Source of the DNA: CAVVYA01 sp964577835
GTDB taxonomy: Bacteria; Pseudomonadota; Alphaproteobacteria; SMXQ01
Assembly (NCBI GenBank): GCA_964577835.1
Contig: CAZOBN010000001.1
Span: 27,688-91,687 of the forward strand
Direction of reading: 5' to 3'
Length of the DNA stretch: 64,000 bases
This document shows positions 16,294 through 24,451 of the stretch, in pieces. Position numbers and translations under genes: made by a program. Position 1 is the first letter of the stretch; the number at the start of each line of letters is the position of its first letter. Under the pieces are notes generated by a model, which saw only the letters and a list, made by a program, of their open reading frames with translations, had not been told where the DNA came from and searched no databases.

Positions 16294-17252
16294 CCGAGCG
16301 CAATGTGTTCGAAGGGGCGCCGCTCGACCGGGTCGGCATCCAATGCAAGGACGAGTCCTGGGTCGCCGCCCAGCTCGCCTCGCCCGATGCCCGTGTCCTG
16401 CCGGTCTGGCGGGCGAAGAACCTGGTGAGCGCGCCGAGCGAGGATTCGGCGGAAGGCGGCGCCGACATACCGACCACGCCGATCAGCTTGGACATGACGA
16501 CCGCGCGCACCGTCGCCGGATCCGAGGCGCCCCTCGTGCTGCTCGGCCTCGCCGGCGCGGTGCCGATCTTCGCCGCCGATCTCTCCGTCATTGCGGAGCC
16601 GCTCGACGCACTCGGCCTGACGGGCAAGGGCAATTTCGCCGACCTGCGCGACCTGGCGGCGGTGCTCGATCGCGGCGACAGCGCGGTGCTCGCCTATGCC
16701 CGCGCGCTGATCCATTGGCACAGCCACAACCGTTTCTGCGCCAAATGCGGCAGCGCGACGGTGAGCGCACAAGCCGGCCGGGTGCGCCGATGTGTCAACG
16801 CCGATTGCGCCACGCATCATTTCCCGCGCACCGATCCGGCGGTCATCATGCTGGTGACCCAGGGCGATTCCTGCCTGCTGGCGCGCCGCACGGGGCGCAA
16901 TCCGCCGATCTATTCCACCCTGGCGGGCTTCGTCGAACCGGGCGAAAGCCTGGAAGAGGCGGTCGCGCGCGAGGTCATGGAGGAAGTCGGACTTGGCGTG
17001 CGCGACATCCGCTATCGGTCATCCCAACCGTGGCCGTTCCCGGCGCAACTGATGCTGGGTTTTCGCGCCGAAGCGACCGGGCGCGAGTGCCGCTATCTCG
17101 ACGACGAGATCGAGGATGCACGCTGGTTCACGCGGGCGGAGATGCGCGGACTGTTCGACGGCGACGCCAACGGCACGAATTCGGAGGTTCACCTCCCCCG
17201 TTCGATTTCCATCGCGCGCCGGCTGATCGGCGAGTGGGCAACCGAAGGCTGA
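16290..17252 (+). CDS. nudC: NAD(+)/NADH diphosphatase NudC
   Basis: Nudix hydrolase that cleaves NADH/NAD to NMN(H) and AMP and can remove NAD caps from RNA. ATG 16290 overlaps the preceding stop. Features in order: an N-terminal NUDIX-like domain, a zinc ribbon (CAKC and CVNADC near residues 150-172), the Nudix box GFVEPGESLEEAVAREVMEE (then VGL), and the NudC-specific SQPWPFPAQLMLGF. 320 residues, normal for the family. Confidence 0.94.
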   Translation: MTERNVFEGAPLDRVGIQCKDESWVAAQLASPDARVLPVWRAKNLVSAPSEDSAEGGADIPTTPISLDMTTARTVAGSEAPLVLLGLAGAVPIFAADLSVIAEPLDALGLTGKGNFADLRDLAAVLDRGDSAVLAYARALIHWHSHNRFCAKCGSATVSAQAGRVRRCVNADCATHHFPRTDPAVIMLVTQGDSCLLARRTGRNPPIYSTLAGFVEPGESLEEAVAREVMEEVGLGVRDIRYRSSQPWPFPAQLMLGFRAEATGRECRYLDDEIEDARWFTRAEMRGLFDGDANGTNSEVHLPRSISIARRLIGEWATEG

Positions 17253-17261
17253 GGCGCGCAA

Positions 17262-17301
17262 AGCTTATCCAGCCCGAAATACAGTACGGGCTATATAAGC
17301 T
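17262..17301. promoter_or_regulatory. 15-bp imperfect inverted repeat upstream of mntP
   Basis: AGCTTATCCAGCCCG (17262-17276) and CGGGCTATATAAGCT (17287-17301) pair at 13 of 15 positions around a 10-base loop. It starts nine bases after the nudC stop and ends 68 bp before mntP. No T-run follows, so a simple terminator is unlikely; a regulator site or leader hairpin is possible. The conserved sequences of the yybP-ykoY manganese riboswitch were not recognised here. Confidence 0.5.
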
Positions 17302-17369
17302 GGACCATTTGCGAGTCCGTCGCTAAATCATGCGCGCCCGCCCCTGTCCCGCCAGCCATACGGTCTTTC

Positions 17370-17954
17370 ATGAGTTTCGCAGGCCTGCTTCTGATCGCGC
17401 TATCGCTCGCGACCGACTGCTTCGCCGCGGCGATCGGCAAGGGCACGGCATTGCGCCGGCCGACCCCGCGCGACGCCATCGTCATCGGCCTGCTGTTCGG
17501 AATCTTCGCTGCCGCCATGCCGGTTCTCGGCTGGGTGGCTGGCGTGTCCTTCCGCCAGTTCGTGACCGAGATCGATCACTGGATCGCGCTTGGCCTGCTC
17601 AGCGCCATCGGCGGCCACATGATCTGGGAAGCGTTCCATGGCGACCCTGAGGAAGCCGGCGGCACGGTGAAACGGCGCATCATCGGCTGGGCGCTGGTCG
17701 GCACGGCGTTCGCCACCAGCATCGACGCCGCCGCCATCGGCATTACCTTCGCCTTCCTCGATGTCGACATCGTGCGCTCGGCACTGGTGATCGGCGGCGT
17801 GTCCTGCATCCTGTCGGTCGTCGGTGTGTTTCTCGCGCGCATCGCCGGGCCGCTGTTCGGCCGCAACGCGGAAATTCTCGGCGGTATCGTTCTGATCGTG
17901 ATCGGGATCAAGATCGCGATCGAGCACACCCTAGACCAGGGCTTCCTGTTCTAG
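17370..17954 (+). CDS. mntP: Manganese efflux pump MntP
   Basis: Inner-membrane Mn(II) exporter protecting against manganese excess. 194 residues with six predicted membrane helices arranged as two repeats. The family motifs are LSLATDCFAAAIGKG in helix 1 and its repeat AFATSIDAAAIGITFAFL in helix 4, each with the functional aspartate. The central cytoplasmic loop is hydrophilic (HGDPEEAGGTVKRR). Monocistronic; an inverted repeat lies in its leader. Confidence 0.92.
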   Translation: MSFAGLLLIALSLATDCFAAAIGKGTALRRPTPRDAIVIGLLFGIFAAAMPVLGWVAGVSFRQFVTEIDHWIALGLLSAIGGHMIWEAFHGDPEEAGGTVKRRIIGWALVGTAFATSIDAAAIGITFAFLDVDIVRSALVIGGVSCILSVVGVFLARIAGPLFGRNAEILGGIVLIVIGIKIAIEHTLDQGFLF

Positions 17955-17961
17955 CGGGAAA

Positions 17962-18861
17962 TCAACGACGGTTTTTCGCTTGCTGGCGGAACGGATGGGC
18001 GGGATAGACGCCCATGATGCGAAGCTCGTCCGAGAAGAAGCGCAATTCCTCGAGCGCCAGCTTCACCAGCCGCTCCTCCGGATGGCCCTCGACCTCGGCG
18101 TAGAACATGGTCGAAGCAAAGCTGCCGCCGATCATGTAGCTCTCGAGCTTGGTCATGTTGACGCCGTTGGTGGCGAAGCCACCCAGCGCCTTGTAGAGCG
18201 CGGCGGGAATATTGCGCACCCGGAACAGGAACGAGGTCATCACCGGACCCTTCGCGGGGTCGGGATCGACGGGCTTGCGCCTCAAGATGACGAAACGTGT
18301 CGTGTTGTGGTCCGCGTCTTCGATATTGGCCTTGAGCGACTTCAGACCATAGATCTTCGCCGCCAGCGCGGAGGCAATGGCCGCTTCGGTGATGTCGCCG
18401 CGTTCGGCGAGTTCGGCCGCGGCGCCCGCCGTGTCGGCATGCACGATCGCGCGCAATCCGTGACTGCGGATGAATTTGCGGCACTGGGACAGCGCGTGGA
18501 TATGGCTGCGCACCACCTTGATCGTCGTCAGGCTGGCACCCCGCGGCGCCAGCAAGTGGTGATTCACCCGCTGGAAATGCTCGCCGATGATATGCAGCTT
18601 GGTGGCGTGCGGCATCAGCATGTGGATGTCGGCGACGCGGCCGGCGACCGAATTCTCGATCGGGATCATCGCCAGTTCCGCCTTGCCGCGCTCCACCGCC
18701 GCGAAGGTTTCCTCGAACGTCGCCGTCGGCAGCGTGGCGAGCCGCGGGAAAACCTCGCGGCAGGCCAGATCGGAATAGGCGCCGGGCAACCCCTGGAAAG
18801 CCACGGTGCGGCGCGGGGCGGCTTTGCCTGTGCGGCGTTTCGGTTGCGCGGTTCTGGCCAT
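17962..18861 (-). CDS. pheA: Prephenate dehydratase
   Basis: Converts prephenate to phenylpyruvate in phenylalanine synthesis. Monofunctional type: residues about 18-195 form the catalytic PDT domain (VAFQGLPGAYSDLACREVFP; MIPIENSVAGRVADIH; the threonine motif NTTRFVIL) and residues about 210-290 an ACT domain for feedback inhibition by Phe (LYKALGGFATNGVNMTKLES). 299 residues, with a basic N-terminal 15. It follows kdsB by 17 bp on the same strand. Confidence 0.94.
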   Translation of the reverse strand: MARTAQPKRRTGKAAPRRTVAFQGLPGAYSDLACREVFPRLATLPTATFEETFAAVERGKAELAMIPIENSVAGRVADIHMLMPHATKLHIIGEHFQRVNHHLLAPRGASLTTIKVVRSHIHALSQCRKFIRSHGLRAIVHADTAGAAAELAERGDITEAAIASALAAKIYGLKSLKANIEDADHNTTRFVILRRKPVDPDPAKGPVMTSFLFRVRNIPAALYKALGGFATNGVNMTKLESYMIGGSFASTMFYAEVEGHPEERLVKLALEELRFFSDELRIMGVYPAHPFRQQAKNRR

Positions 18862-18878
18862 GGATAGGGACGGATGAG

Positions 18879-19685
18879 CTAGCGGGAAGCGCCCAGCAGG
18901 GCGCGGGCGCGGTCGAGATCGGCCGGAGTATCGACGCCGAGCGGAACCGTGTCAACGAACGCCACGTCGATGCGCATGCCGGCCTCGAGCGCACGCAACT
19001 GCTCGAGCCGTTCGCGTTGTTCCAACGCGCTCGGCGGCAGGACAACGAAACGCTCGAGCGCCTCGCGCCGATAGGCATAGAGCCCGATATGGTGATAAAG
19101 CGGCCCATCGCCCGACGGCGCGGAGGCGCGGGTGAAATAGAGCGCGCGCCCACCGGTCAGACCGCGCTGCGGCGCCGGCCAGGGGCTGACCACCGCCTTG
19201 ACCACGTTCGGGTCGGTGCGCTCCTCGGCGAGGTGGATGGCGGCCGCCAAGGTGCCGATATCGACCGCCGGATCGTCGAGCAGCGCCAGGGCGGCGCGTG
19301 GCAGATCGGGATCCAGGGTCGGCAGGTCGCCCTGGAGATTGACAACGCTGTCGTGCCGGCCAGCCGGATCGACCGCTTGTAAAGCTTCGAAAATGCGGTC
19401 CGAGCCGGACGCATGGTCGGCGCGGGTCATCACCGCCTCGCCGCCCGAGGCTCGCACGGCGTCGAAAATCTCGCGATCGCCGCAGGCCACCACGACGGGG
19501 CCGAGCGCGGCCTCCATGGCGCGGCGCCAGACCTGGACGATCATGGGCGCGCCGGCGATGTCGGCGAGCGGCTTGTTGGGCAGCCGGGTCGAAGCGAGCC
19601 GGGCCGGGATCAGCACCAGCGGCGCGGTCGGCCGGGCCCGCCGGCCCGCCGGCCCCGAGGCGTGTTGCGAATGACGTGCAGTCAT
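18879..19685 (-). CDS. kdsB: 3-deoxy-manno-octulosonate cytidylyltransferase
   Basis: Activates KDO as CMP-KDO for lipopolysaccharide core assembly. ATG 19685 chosen; the longer open frame upstream has no family similarity. Motifs: LVLIPARLASTRLPNKPLAD nucleotide-binding start, VVVACGDREIFDAV, VNLQGDLPTLDP and HHIGLYAYRREAL. 268 residues with about 22 extra N-terminal residues before the core. First gene of kdsB-pheA, divergent from the cytochrome c gene, a layout usual in Hyphomicrobiales. Confidence 0.94.
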   Translation of the reverse strand: MTARHSQHASGPAGRRARPTAPLVLIPARLASTRLPNKPLADIAGAPMIVQVWRRAMEAALGPVVVACGDREIFDAVRASGGEAVMTRADHASGSDRIFEALQAVDPAGRHDSVVNLQGDLPTLDPDLPRAALALLDDPAVDIGTLAAAIHLAEERTDPNVVKAVVSPWPAPQRGLTGGRALYFTRASAPSGDGPLYHHIGLYAYRREALERFVVLPPSALEQRERLEQLRALEAGMRIDVAFVDTVPLGVDTPADLDRARALLGASR

Positions 19686-19872
19686 ACTTTGGTCCCCTGT
19701 GCGGGCGCACAATATACCGCCCGGGAGAACCGCGGAACGCCGATGTGTAAAGCCGCCCCGCCCCCCCGCATCGGGGTTGCAAGGCATGGGAGTTACGGAC
19801 TAATCTCCGCCCGCCTGAAGCGACCGGCCTGTTGCCGGTCTGCCCCGTGACGAAATCCCCGGAGCTTTCTCC

Positions 19873-20421
19873 ATGTCCTCGTTCGAGTGGAATAAGATCA
19901 TTGGCGCCGTTCTGGTCACCTTATTGGCGATCAAGACCTTCGACATCGTCGGCGACAAGATCATCCATCCGCAGCCTCTCGAAAAGAACGTCTATGAGGT
20001 CGCCGGCGTCGTTCAGGCAGCGCCGACCACCCCGGGCGGAACCGTCGGTGCCGCCGTGAAGGAAGTCGAGCCGATCACCCCGATCCTGGCCTCGGCCAAT
20101 CCGGATGCCGGCAAGAAGGCCGCCCAGAAGTGCGCCACCTGCCACACCTTCGAGAAGGGCGGCGCCAACAAAGTCGGCCCGAACCTCTACGGCATCATCG
20201 GCGCGCCCCACGCCCATCTGCCGAACTACCAGTATTCCGATGCGATGAAGAAGACGCCGGGCACGTGGGATTACGACGGTCTGAACAAGTTTATCGCCAA
20301 TCCGAAGGGCTACGTCCCGGGCACCAAGATGGCCTTTGCCGGCGTGCCGCGCACGTCCGAACGCGCCGACATCATCGCCTTCCTGCGCACTCTGAGCGAC
20401 AACCCGCCACCGCTGCCGTGA
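19873..20421 (+). CDS. cycM: Membrane-anchored cytochrome c (CycM / c552 type)
   Basis: 182 residues. Residues about 8-26 form an uncleaved N-terminal membrane anchor (IIGAVLVTLLAIKTFDIVG), followed by a proline/alanine/threonine-rich periplasmic linker and a class I cytochrome c domain with haem-binding CATCH (about residue 88) and the axial Met in GTKMAFAG. CycM-type proteins pass electrons from the bc1 complex to the terminal oxidase on the periplasmic side. Divergent from kdsB. Confidence 0.93.
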   Translation: MSSFEWNKIIGAVLVTLLAIKTFDIVGDKIIHPQPLEKNVYEVAGVVQAAPTTPGGTVGAAVKEVEPITPILASANPDAGKKAAQKCATCHTFEKGGANKVGPNLYGIIGAPHAHLPNYQYSDAMKKTPGTWDYDGLNKFIANPKGYVPGTKMAFAGVPRTSERADIIAFLRTLSDNPPPLP

Positions 20422-20482
20422 GCCGCGGGCGGGATGAGATGATGGTCGTCCCGCCATTCAGCCGCTGCAAGCGGCGTCGGCC

Positions 20483-21265
20483 ATGAGCGAAACCTGTCCC
20501 GCGCCCTTCGTCGCCTTGGCGCAGACCTTGGCGGATCAAAGCGGGAACGTGCTGCGGCGCTACTTTCGCCAACCGCTCGCCATCGACGCCAAAGCCGACC
20601 TCAGCCCGGTCACCATTGCCGACCGCGAAGTCGAAACATTGCTGCGCTCGGCCATCGAAGCGGCGTTTCCCGGCCACGGCATTCTCGGCGAGGAGTTCGG
20701 CGCGGTACGCACCGATGCCGAATACGTCTGGGTCATCGATCCGATCGACGGCACCAAATCCTTCATGACGGGCAAGGCGACGTTCGGCACCCTGATCGCC
20801 CTGACGCGCCGCGGCAGCCCGATCCTCGGCATCATCGATCAGCCGATCACCCGCGAGCGCTGGCTCGGCACGGCCGGCCAGCCCACCACGTTGAACGGGG
20901 CGCCAATCTCGGTGCGGCCCTGCGCGCGCCTGGCCGATGCCTCGCTCTATGCCACCACGCCGCAAATGTTCGTGGGTGGCGATGCGGTTGCGTTCGAGCG
21001 GCTGATGAAGGCGGTGAAATATCCGCTGTATGGCGCCGACTGCTATGCCTACGGGCTGCTCGCCTCCGGCTTCACCGATCTGGTATGCGAAGCTTCCCTG
21101 CAACCCTACGACTATTGCGCCCTGGTGCCGGTGGTCGAAGGCGCCGGCGGGGTGATGAGCGACTGGGAAGGCCGGCCGGTGACGATCGCCTCGGGCAGGC
21201 GGGTTCTCGCCGCCGGCGATGCGGCCCTGCATGGCGCGGCGCTGGCCCTGCTCACCGCAGCGTGA
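20483..21265 (+). CDS. hisN: Histidinol-phosphatase, inositol monophosphatase fold
   Basis: Dephosphorylates histidinol phosphate in histidine synthesis. Family motifs: GHGILGEEFG with metal-binding Glu, WVIDPIDGTKSFMTG with metal-binding Asp residues, and the C-terminal LVCEASLQPYDYCALVPVVE that distinguishes the HisN subgroup from generic inositol phosphatases. 260 residues. It lies 61 bp downstream of cycM, and a weak inverted repeat (GGCGGGA/TCCCGCC, 20428-20455) lies in the gap. No other his gene is in the window. Confidence 0.9.
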   Translation: MSETCPAPFVALAQTLADQSGNVLRRYFRQPLAIDAKADLSPVTIADREVETLLRSAIEAAFPGHGILGEEFGAVRTDAEYVWVIDPIDGTKSFMTGKATFGTLIALTRRGSPILGIIDQPITRERWLGTAGQPTTLNGAPISVRPCARLADASLYATTPQMFVGGDAVAFERLMKAVKYPLYGADCYAYGLLASGFTDLVCEASLQPYDYCALVPVVEGAGGVMSDWEGRPVTIASGRRVLAAGDAALHGAALALLTAA

Positions 21266-21338
21266 TGGTTTCCCGCCTTGATCGGCGGCGGTCGCACCGG
21301 CACAATCGCACTATCATCGTCAAGGAGAACACCGAGGC

Positions 21339-23363
21339 GTGAGCGCCGCGCGTAAGGTATTCCGGCAACGGCCTCGACTGCTGCGCCTCATCGCGGGCGC
21401 GGTCCTGTGCGCCGTCGTCGGCCTGCCGGGGCTCGGCCAGGCTCAGGAAGTCAAGCCCGCCCACGGCCTGGCGATGCACGGCGATCTGAAATACCCGCCC
21501 GACTTCAAGCATTTCGATTACGTCAATCCGAACGCGCCGAAGGGCGGCAGCCTGCGGATGTCGGCAGACGGCACCTACGACACGCTCAATGGCTTCGCGC
21601 TCAAGGGCGTGCCGGCGGGGGGCATCGGCCTGATGTACGACACGCTGATGACGAGTGCGGACGACGAAGCCTTCGCGCAATACGGGCTGCTCGCCGAAAC
21701 CGTCGAGGTGCCGGCGGACCGCTCGTGGGCGATCTTCAACCTGCGTCCGCAGGCCCGGTTCCACGACGGCGCGCCGATCACGGCCGATGACGTCGTCTTC
21801 ACCTTCGATCTGATCCGCAGCAAGGGCCACCCGCAGCTGCGCTTCTACTATTCGAGCATCGCCAAGGTCGAAAGGCTCGCCGAGCGGCGGGTGAAGTTCA
21901 CCTTCAACGAGGGCGGCAACCGCGAACTGCCGCTGATCATCGGCCAGCAGCCGATCCTGCCCAAGCATTATTGGGAAACCCGCGATTTCGAGCGCGCCAC
22001 CATCGAGCCGCCGGTCGGCAGCGGCCCCTATCGCATCGACTCCTTCGAGCCCGGCCGCGACATCACCTACCGCCGCGACCCGAATTATTGGGGCCGCGAT
22101 CTGCCGGTCAATGTCGGCCGCTACAATTTCGACACCATCCGCTACGACTATTACCGTGATCCCGCGGTCGAGTTCGAGGCCTTCAAGGCCGGCCAGTATG
22201 ACTTCCGGCCCGAGAACACCGCGCGGAACTGGGCGGTCGGCTATGACTTCCCGGCCGTCCGCCGCGGACTCGTGAAGAAGGAAGAGATCGAGCATCACCG
22301 CCCGATGGGCATGCAGGGTTATACCTACAACACGCGCCGGCCGCTGTTCGCCGATCCGCGCGTGCGTCGGGCGCTGGCCTACGCCTTCGATTTCGAGTGG
22401 ACCAACCAGCGGCTGTTCTTCGGCTCCTATACGCGCAGCGAAAGCTATTTCTCCAACTCCGAACTGGCCGCCACCGGCCTGCCGAAGGACGAGGAACTGG
22501 CGCTCCTGGAGAAACACCGCGGGCAGATTCCGGAAGAGGTTTTCACCACGCCCTACAGCGCGCCCAGGACCGACGGCAGCGGCATGGCCCGGGACAACCT
22601 GCTGACCGGCCTCAAGATGCTGGAAGAGGCCGGATGGAAGGTCCGTCCCGAGGACGGCGTCATGGTCGACGGCACCGGCCAGCCGGTGGTGTTCGAAATC
22701 CTGCTCAACAATCCCGCCTTCGAGCGCATCACCGGCCCCTTCGTGCGCAATCTCAAGCGGCTCGGCATCGAAGCCCAGATCCGCACCGTCGACACGGCGC
22801 AATACAAGAACCGCATCGACAACTGGGACTTCGACCTGACCGTGTGGGCCTGGGGCCAGTCGCTGTCGCCCGGCAACGAGCAGCGCAGCTACTGGAGCAC
22901 GCAGAGCGCCGACACGCCGGGCAGCCGGAATCTGGCCGGCATCAAGAACCCGGTGATCGACGAGCTGATCGAGCTGCTCATCGCGGCGCCCGACCGCACC
23001 AGCCTGGTCAACCGCACCCGGGCGCTCGACCGCGTGCTGCTGTGGGGCCACTATGTCATCCCGCACTGGCATGTGCGGGTCGATCGGGTGGCCTATTGGG
23101 ACAAGTTCGAGCACCCGGGCGTCATTCCCGACGCCGGCTATCAGATCGAAACCTGGTGGGTCGATCCGTCGCGCGAGGGCCTCGTGGCGCGCGCGAAGAC
23201 GCAAGCCGCCGCGGAAAGCGCCGAAGCCGGCGCCGAGCGGGCGCAGCCTCCAGCGGCGGCGGGCCGGGCCAAGTGGATCTATTTCGCCGTCGGCATCGGC
23301 GCCGCCGCACTGCTGGTGGCCGCCCTGTGGCGCGCGCGCCGCGCCGCCCGGCCGCGGAGGTAA
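21339..23363 (+). CDS. yejA: YejA-type peptide ABC transporter substrate-binding protein with C-terminal membrane anchor
   Basis: Family 5 solute-binding protein for oligopeptides (microcin C / YejABEF type). GTG start with AAGGAG upstream. A Sec signal peptide ends near AQA at residues 34-36; the SBP_bac_5 domain spans about 60-615 (GLMYDTLMTSADDEAFAQYG; VWAWGQSLSPGNEQRSYWST; HYVIPHWH). Beyond the usual end come an Ala/Glu-rich linker (about 625-645) and a hydrophobic helix (WIYFAVGIGAAALLVAALW) with a basic tail. At 674 aa it is about 70 residues longer than E. coli YejA, and the extra part looks like a membrane anchor. Confidence 0.92.
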   Translation: MSAARKVFRQRPRLLRLIAGAVLCAVVGLPGLGQAQEVKPAHGLAMHGDLKYPPDFKHFDYVNPNAPKGGSLRMSADGTYDTLNGFALKGVPAGGIGLMYDTLMTSADDEAFAQYGLLAETVEVPADRSWAIFNLRPQARFHDGAPITADDVVFTFDLIRSKGHPQLRFYYSSIAKVERLAERRVKFTFNEGGNRELPLIIGQQPILPKHYWETRDFERATIEPPVGSGPYRIDSFEPGRDITYRRDPNYWGRDLPVNVGRYNFDTIRYDYYRDPAVEFEAFKAGQYDFRPENTARNWAVGYDFPAVRRGLVKKEEIEHHRPMGMQGYTYNTRRPLFADPRVRRALAYAFDFEWTNQRLFFGSYTRSESYFSNSELAATGLPKDEELALLEKHRGQIPEEVFTTPYSAPRTDGSGMARDNLLTGLKMLEEAGWKVRPEDGVMVDGTGQPVVFEILLNNPAFERITGPFVRNLKRLGIEAQIRTVDTAQYKNRIDNWDFDLTVWAWGQSLSPGNEQRSYWSTQSADTPGSRNLAGIKNPVIDELIELLIAAPDRTSLVNRTRALDRVLLWGHYVIPHWHVRVDRVAYWDKFEHPGVIPDAGYQIETWWVDPSREGLVARAKTQAAAESAEAGAERAQPPAAAGRAKWIYFAVGIGAAALLVAALWRARRAARPRR

Positions 23364-23369
23364 GCACGC

Positions 23370-24449
23370 ATGCTGGCCTATATCATCCGCCGCCTGCTGC
23401 TCATCATCCCGACCCTGTTCGGCATCATGGTGATCAACTTCGCCATCGTGCAGTTCGCGCCCGGCGGCCCGGTCGAGCAGATGATCTCGCAGGTGACCGG
23501 CACCGCCGTGCAGGCCACGGCGCGTTTCGCCGGCACCGGCGGCGAGGTGGCGCAGAGCGGCCGCGGCGAACGATACCGCGGCGCCCAGGGCCTCGATCCC
23601 GGCTTCGTCAAGGAGATCGAGAAGCTCTACGGCTTCGACAAGCCGGCCCATGAGCGCTTCTGGCTGATGATGAAGCAGTATGTCCAGCTCGACTTCGGCC
23701 GCAGCTTCTTCCGCGACCGCTCGGTGGTCGAGCTGGTGGTGGAAAAGATGCCGGTATCCATTTCGCTCGGCCTGTGGACCACGCTGCTGATCTACCTGAT
23801 CTCGATCCCGCTCGGCGTCGCCAAGGCGATGCGCGACGGCTCGCCCTTCGACATCTGGACCAGCGTCGTGGTGATCGTCGGCAATGCCGTCCCGGCCTTC
23901 CTGTTCGCCATCCTGCTCATCGTGCTGTTCGCCGGCGGCAGCTACTTCAACTGGTTTCCCCTGCGCGGCCTGACCTCCCCCGGCTGGGACGACATGAGCT
24001 GGCCGATGCGCATCGTCGATTATTTCTGGCACCTGGCACTGCCTCTGACCTCCCTGGTGATCGGCAGCTTCGCCGGCCTCACCATGCTGACCAAGAACTC
24101 CTTCCTCGAGGAGATCAACAAGCAGTATGTGCTCACCGCGCGCGCCAAGGGCCTGACCGAGCGCCAGGTGCTCTACGGCCATGTGTTCCGCAATGCCATG
24201 TTGATCGTCGTCGCCGGCTTCCCCGCGGCGCTGATCAGCATCCTGTTCACCGGCGCGCTGCTCATCGAGGTGATTTTCTCGCTCGACGGCCTCGGCCTGC
24301 TCGGCTACGAGGCGGTGATCAACCGCGACTATCCGGTCGTGTTCGGCACCCTGTTCTTCTTCAGCCTGATCGGCCTGGTCTTCGGCCTGATCCGCGACGT
24401 CACCTACATCCTGGTCGATCCGCGCATCGACTTCGAAGGGCGGGGGTGA
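23370..24449 (+). CDS. yejB: Peptide ABC transporter permease YejB
   Basis: Inner-membrane permease, 359 aa, six predicted helices, with the binding-protein-dependent transport domain in the C-terminal two thirds. The N-terminus MLAYIIRRLLLIIPTLFGIM is typical of DppB/OppB/YejB proteins. A periplasmic insert (about residues 45-95) contains AQGLDPGFVKEIEKLYGFDK. The EAA loop for ATPase contact is LTARAKGLTERQVLYGHVF. Six bases after yejA. Confidence 0.94.
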   Translation: MLAYIIRRLLLIIPTLFGIMVINFAIVQFAPGGPVEQMISQVTGTAVQATARFAGTGGEVAQSGRGERYRGAQGLDPGFVKEIEKLYGFDKPAHERFWLMMKQYVQLDFGRSFFRDRSVVELVVEKMPVSISLGLWTTLLIYLISIPLGVAKAMRDGSPFDIWTSVVVIVGNAVPAFLFAILLIVLFAGGSYFNWFPLRGLTSPGWDDMSWPMRIVDYFWHLALPLTSLVIGSFAGLTMLTKNSFLEEINKQYVLTARAKGLTERQVLYGHVFRNAMLIVVAGFPAALISILFTGALLIEVIFSLDGLGLLGYEAVINRDYPVVFGTLFFFSLIGLVFGLIRDVTYILVDPRIDFEGRG

Positions 24450-24451
24450 GC

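Noticed and set aside
17253..17369. yybP-ykoY manganese riboswitch upstream of mntP
   Set aside because: Only 117 bp are available and I could not find the conserved internal-loop sequences; only a simple inverted repeat is present.
20428..20455. Inverted repeat between cycM and hisN as a terminator
   Set aside because: A 7-bp stem with a 14-base loop and no T-run is weak evidence; it may be chance in GC-rich DNA.
21252..24182. 976-residue open frame on the minus strand opposite yejA-yejB
   Set aside because: It is a high-GC shadow: rich in Gly, Arg, Asp and His, with no domain pattern, and lies fully antisense to genes with clear family motifs.
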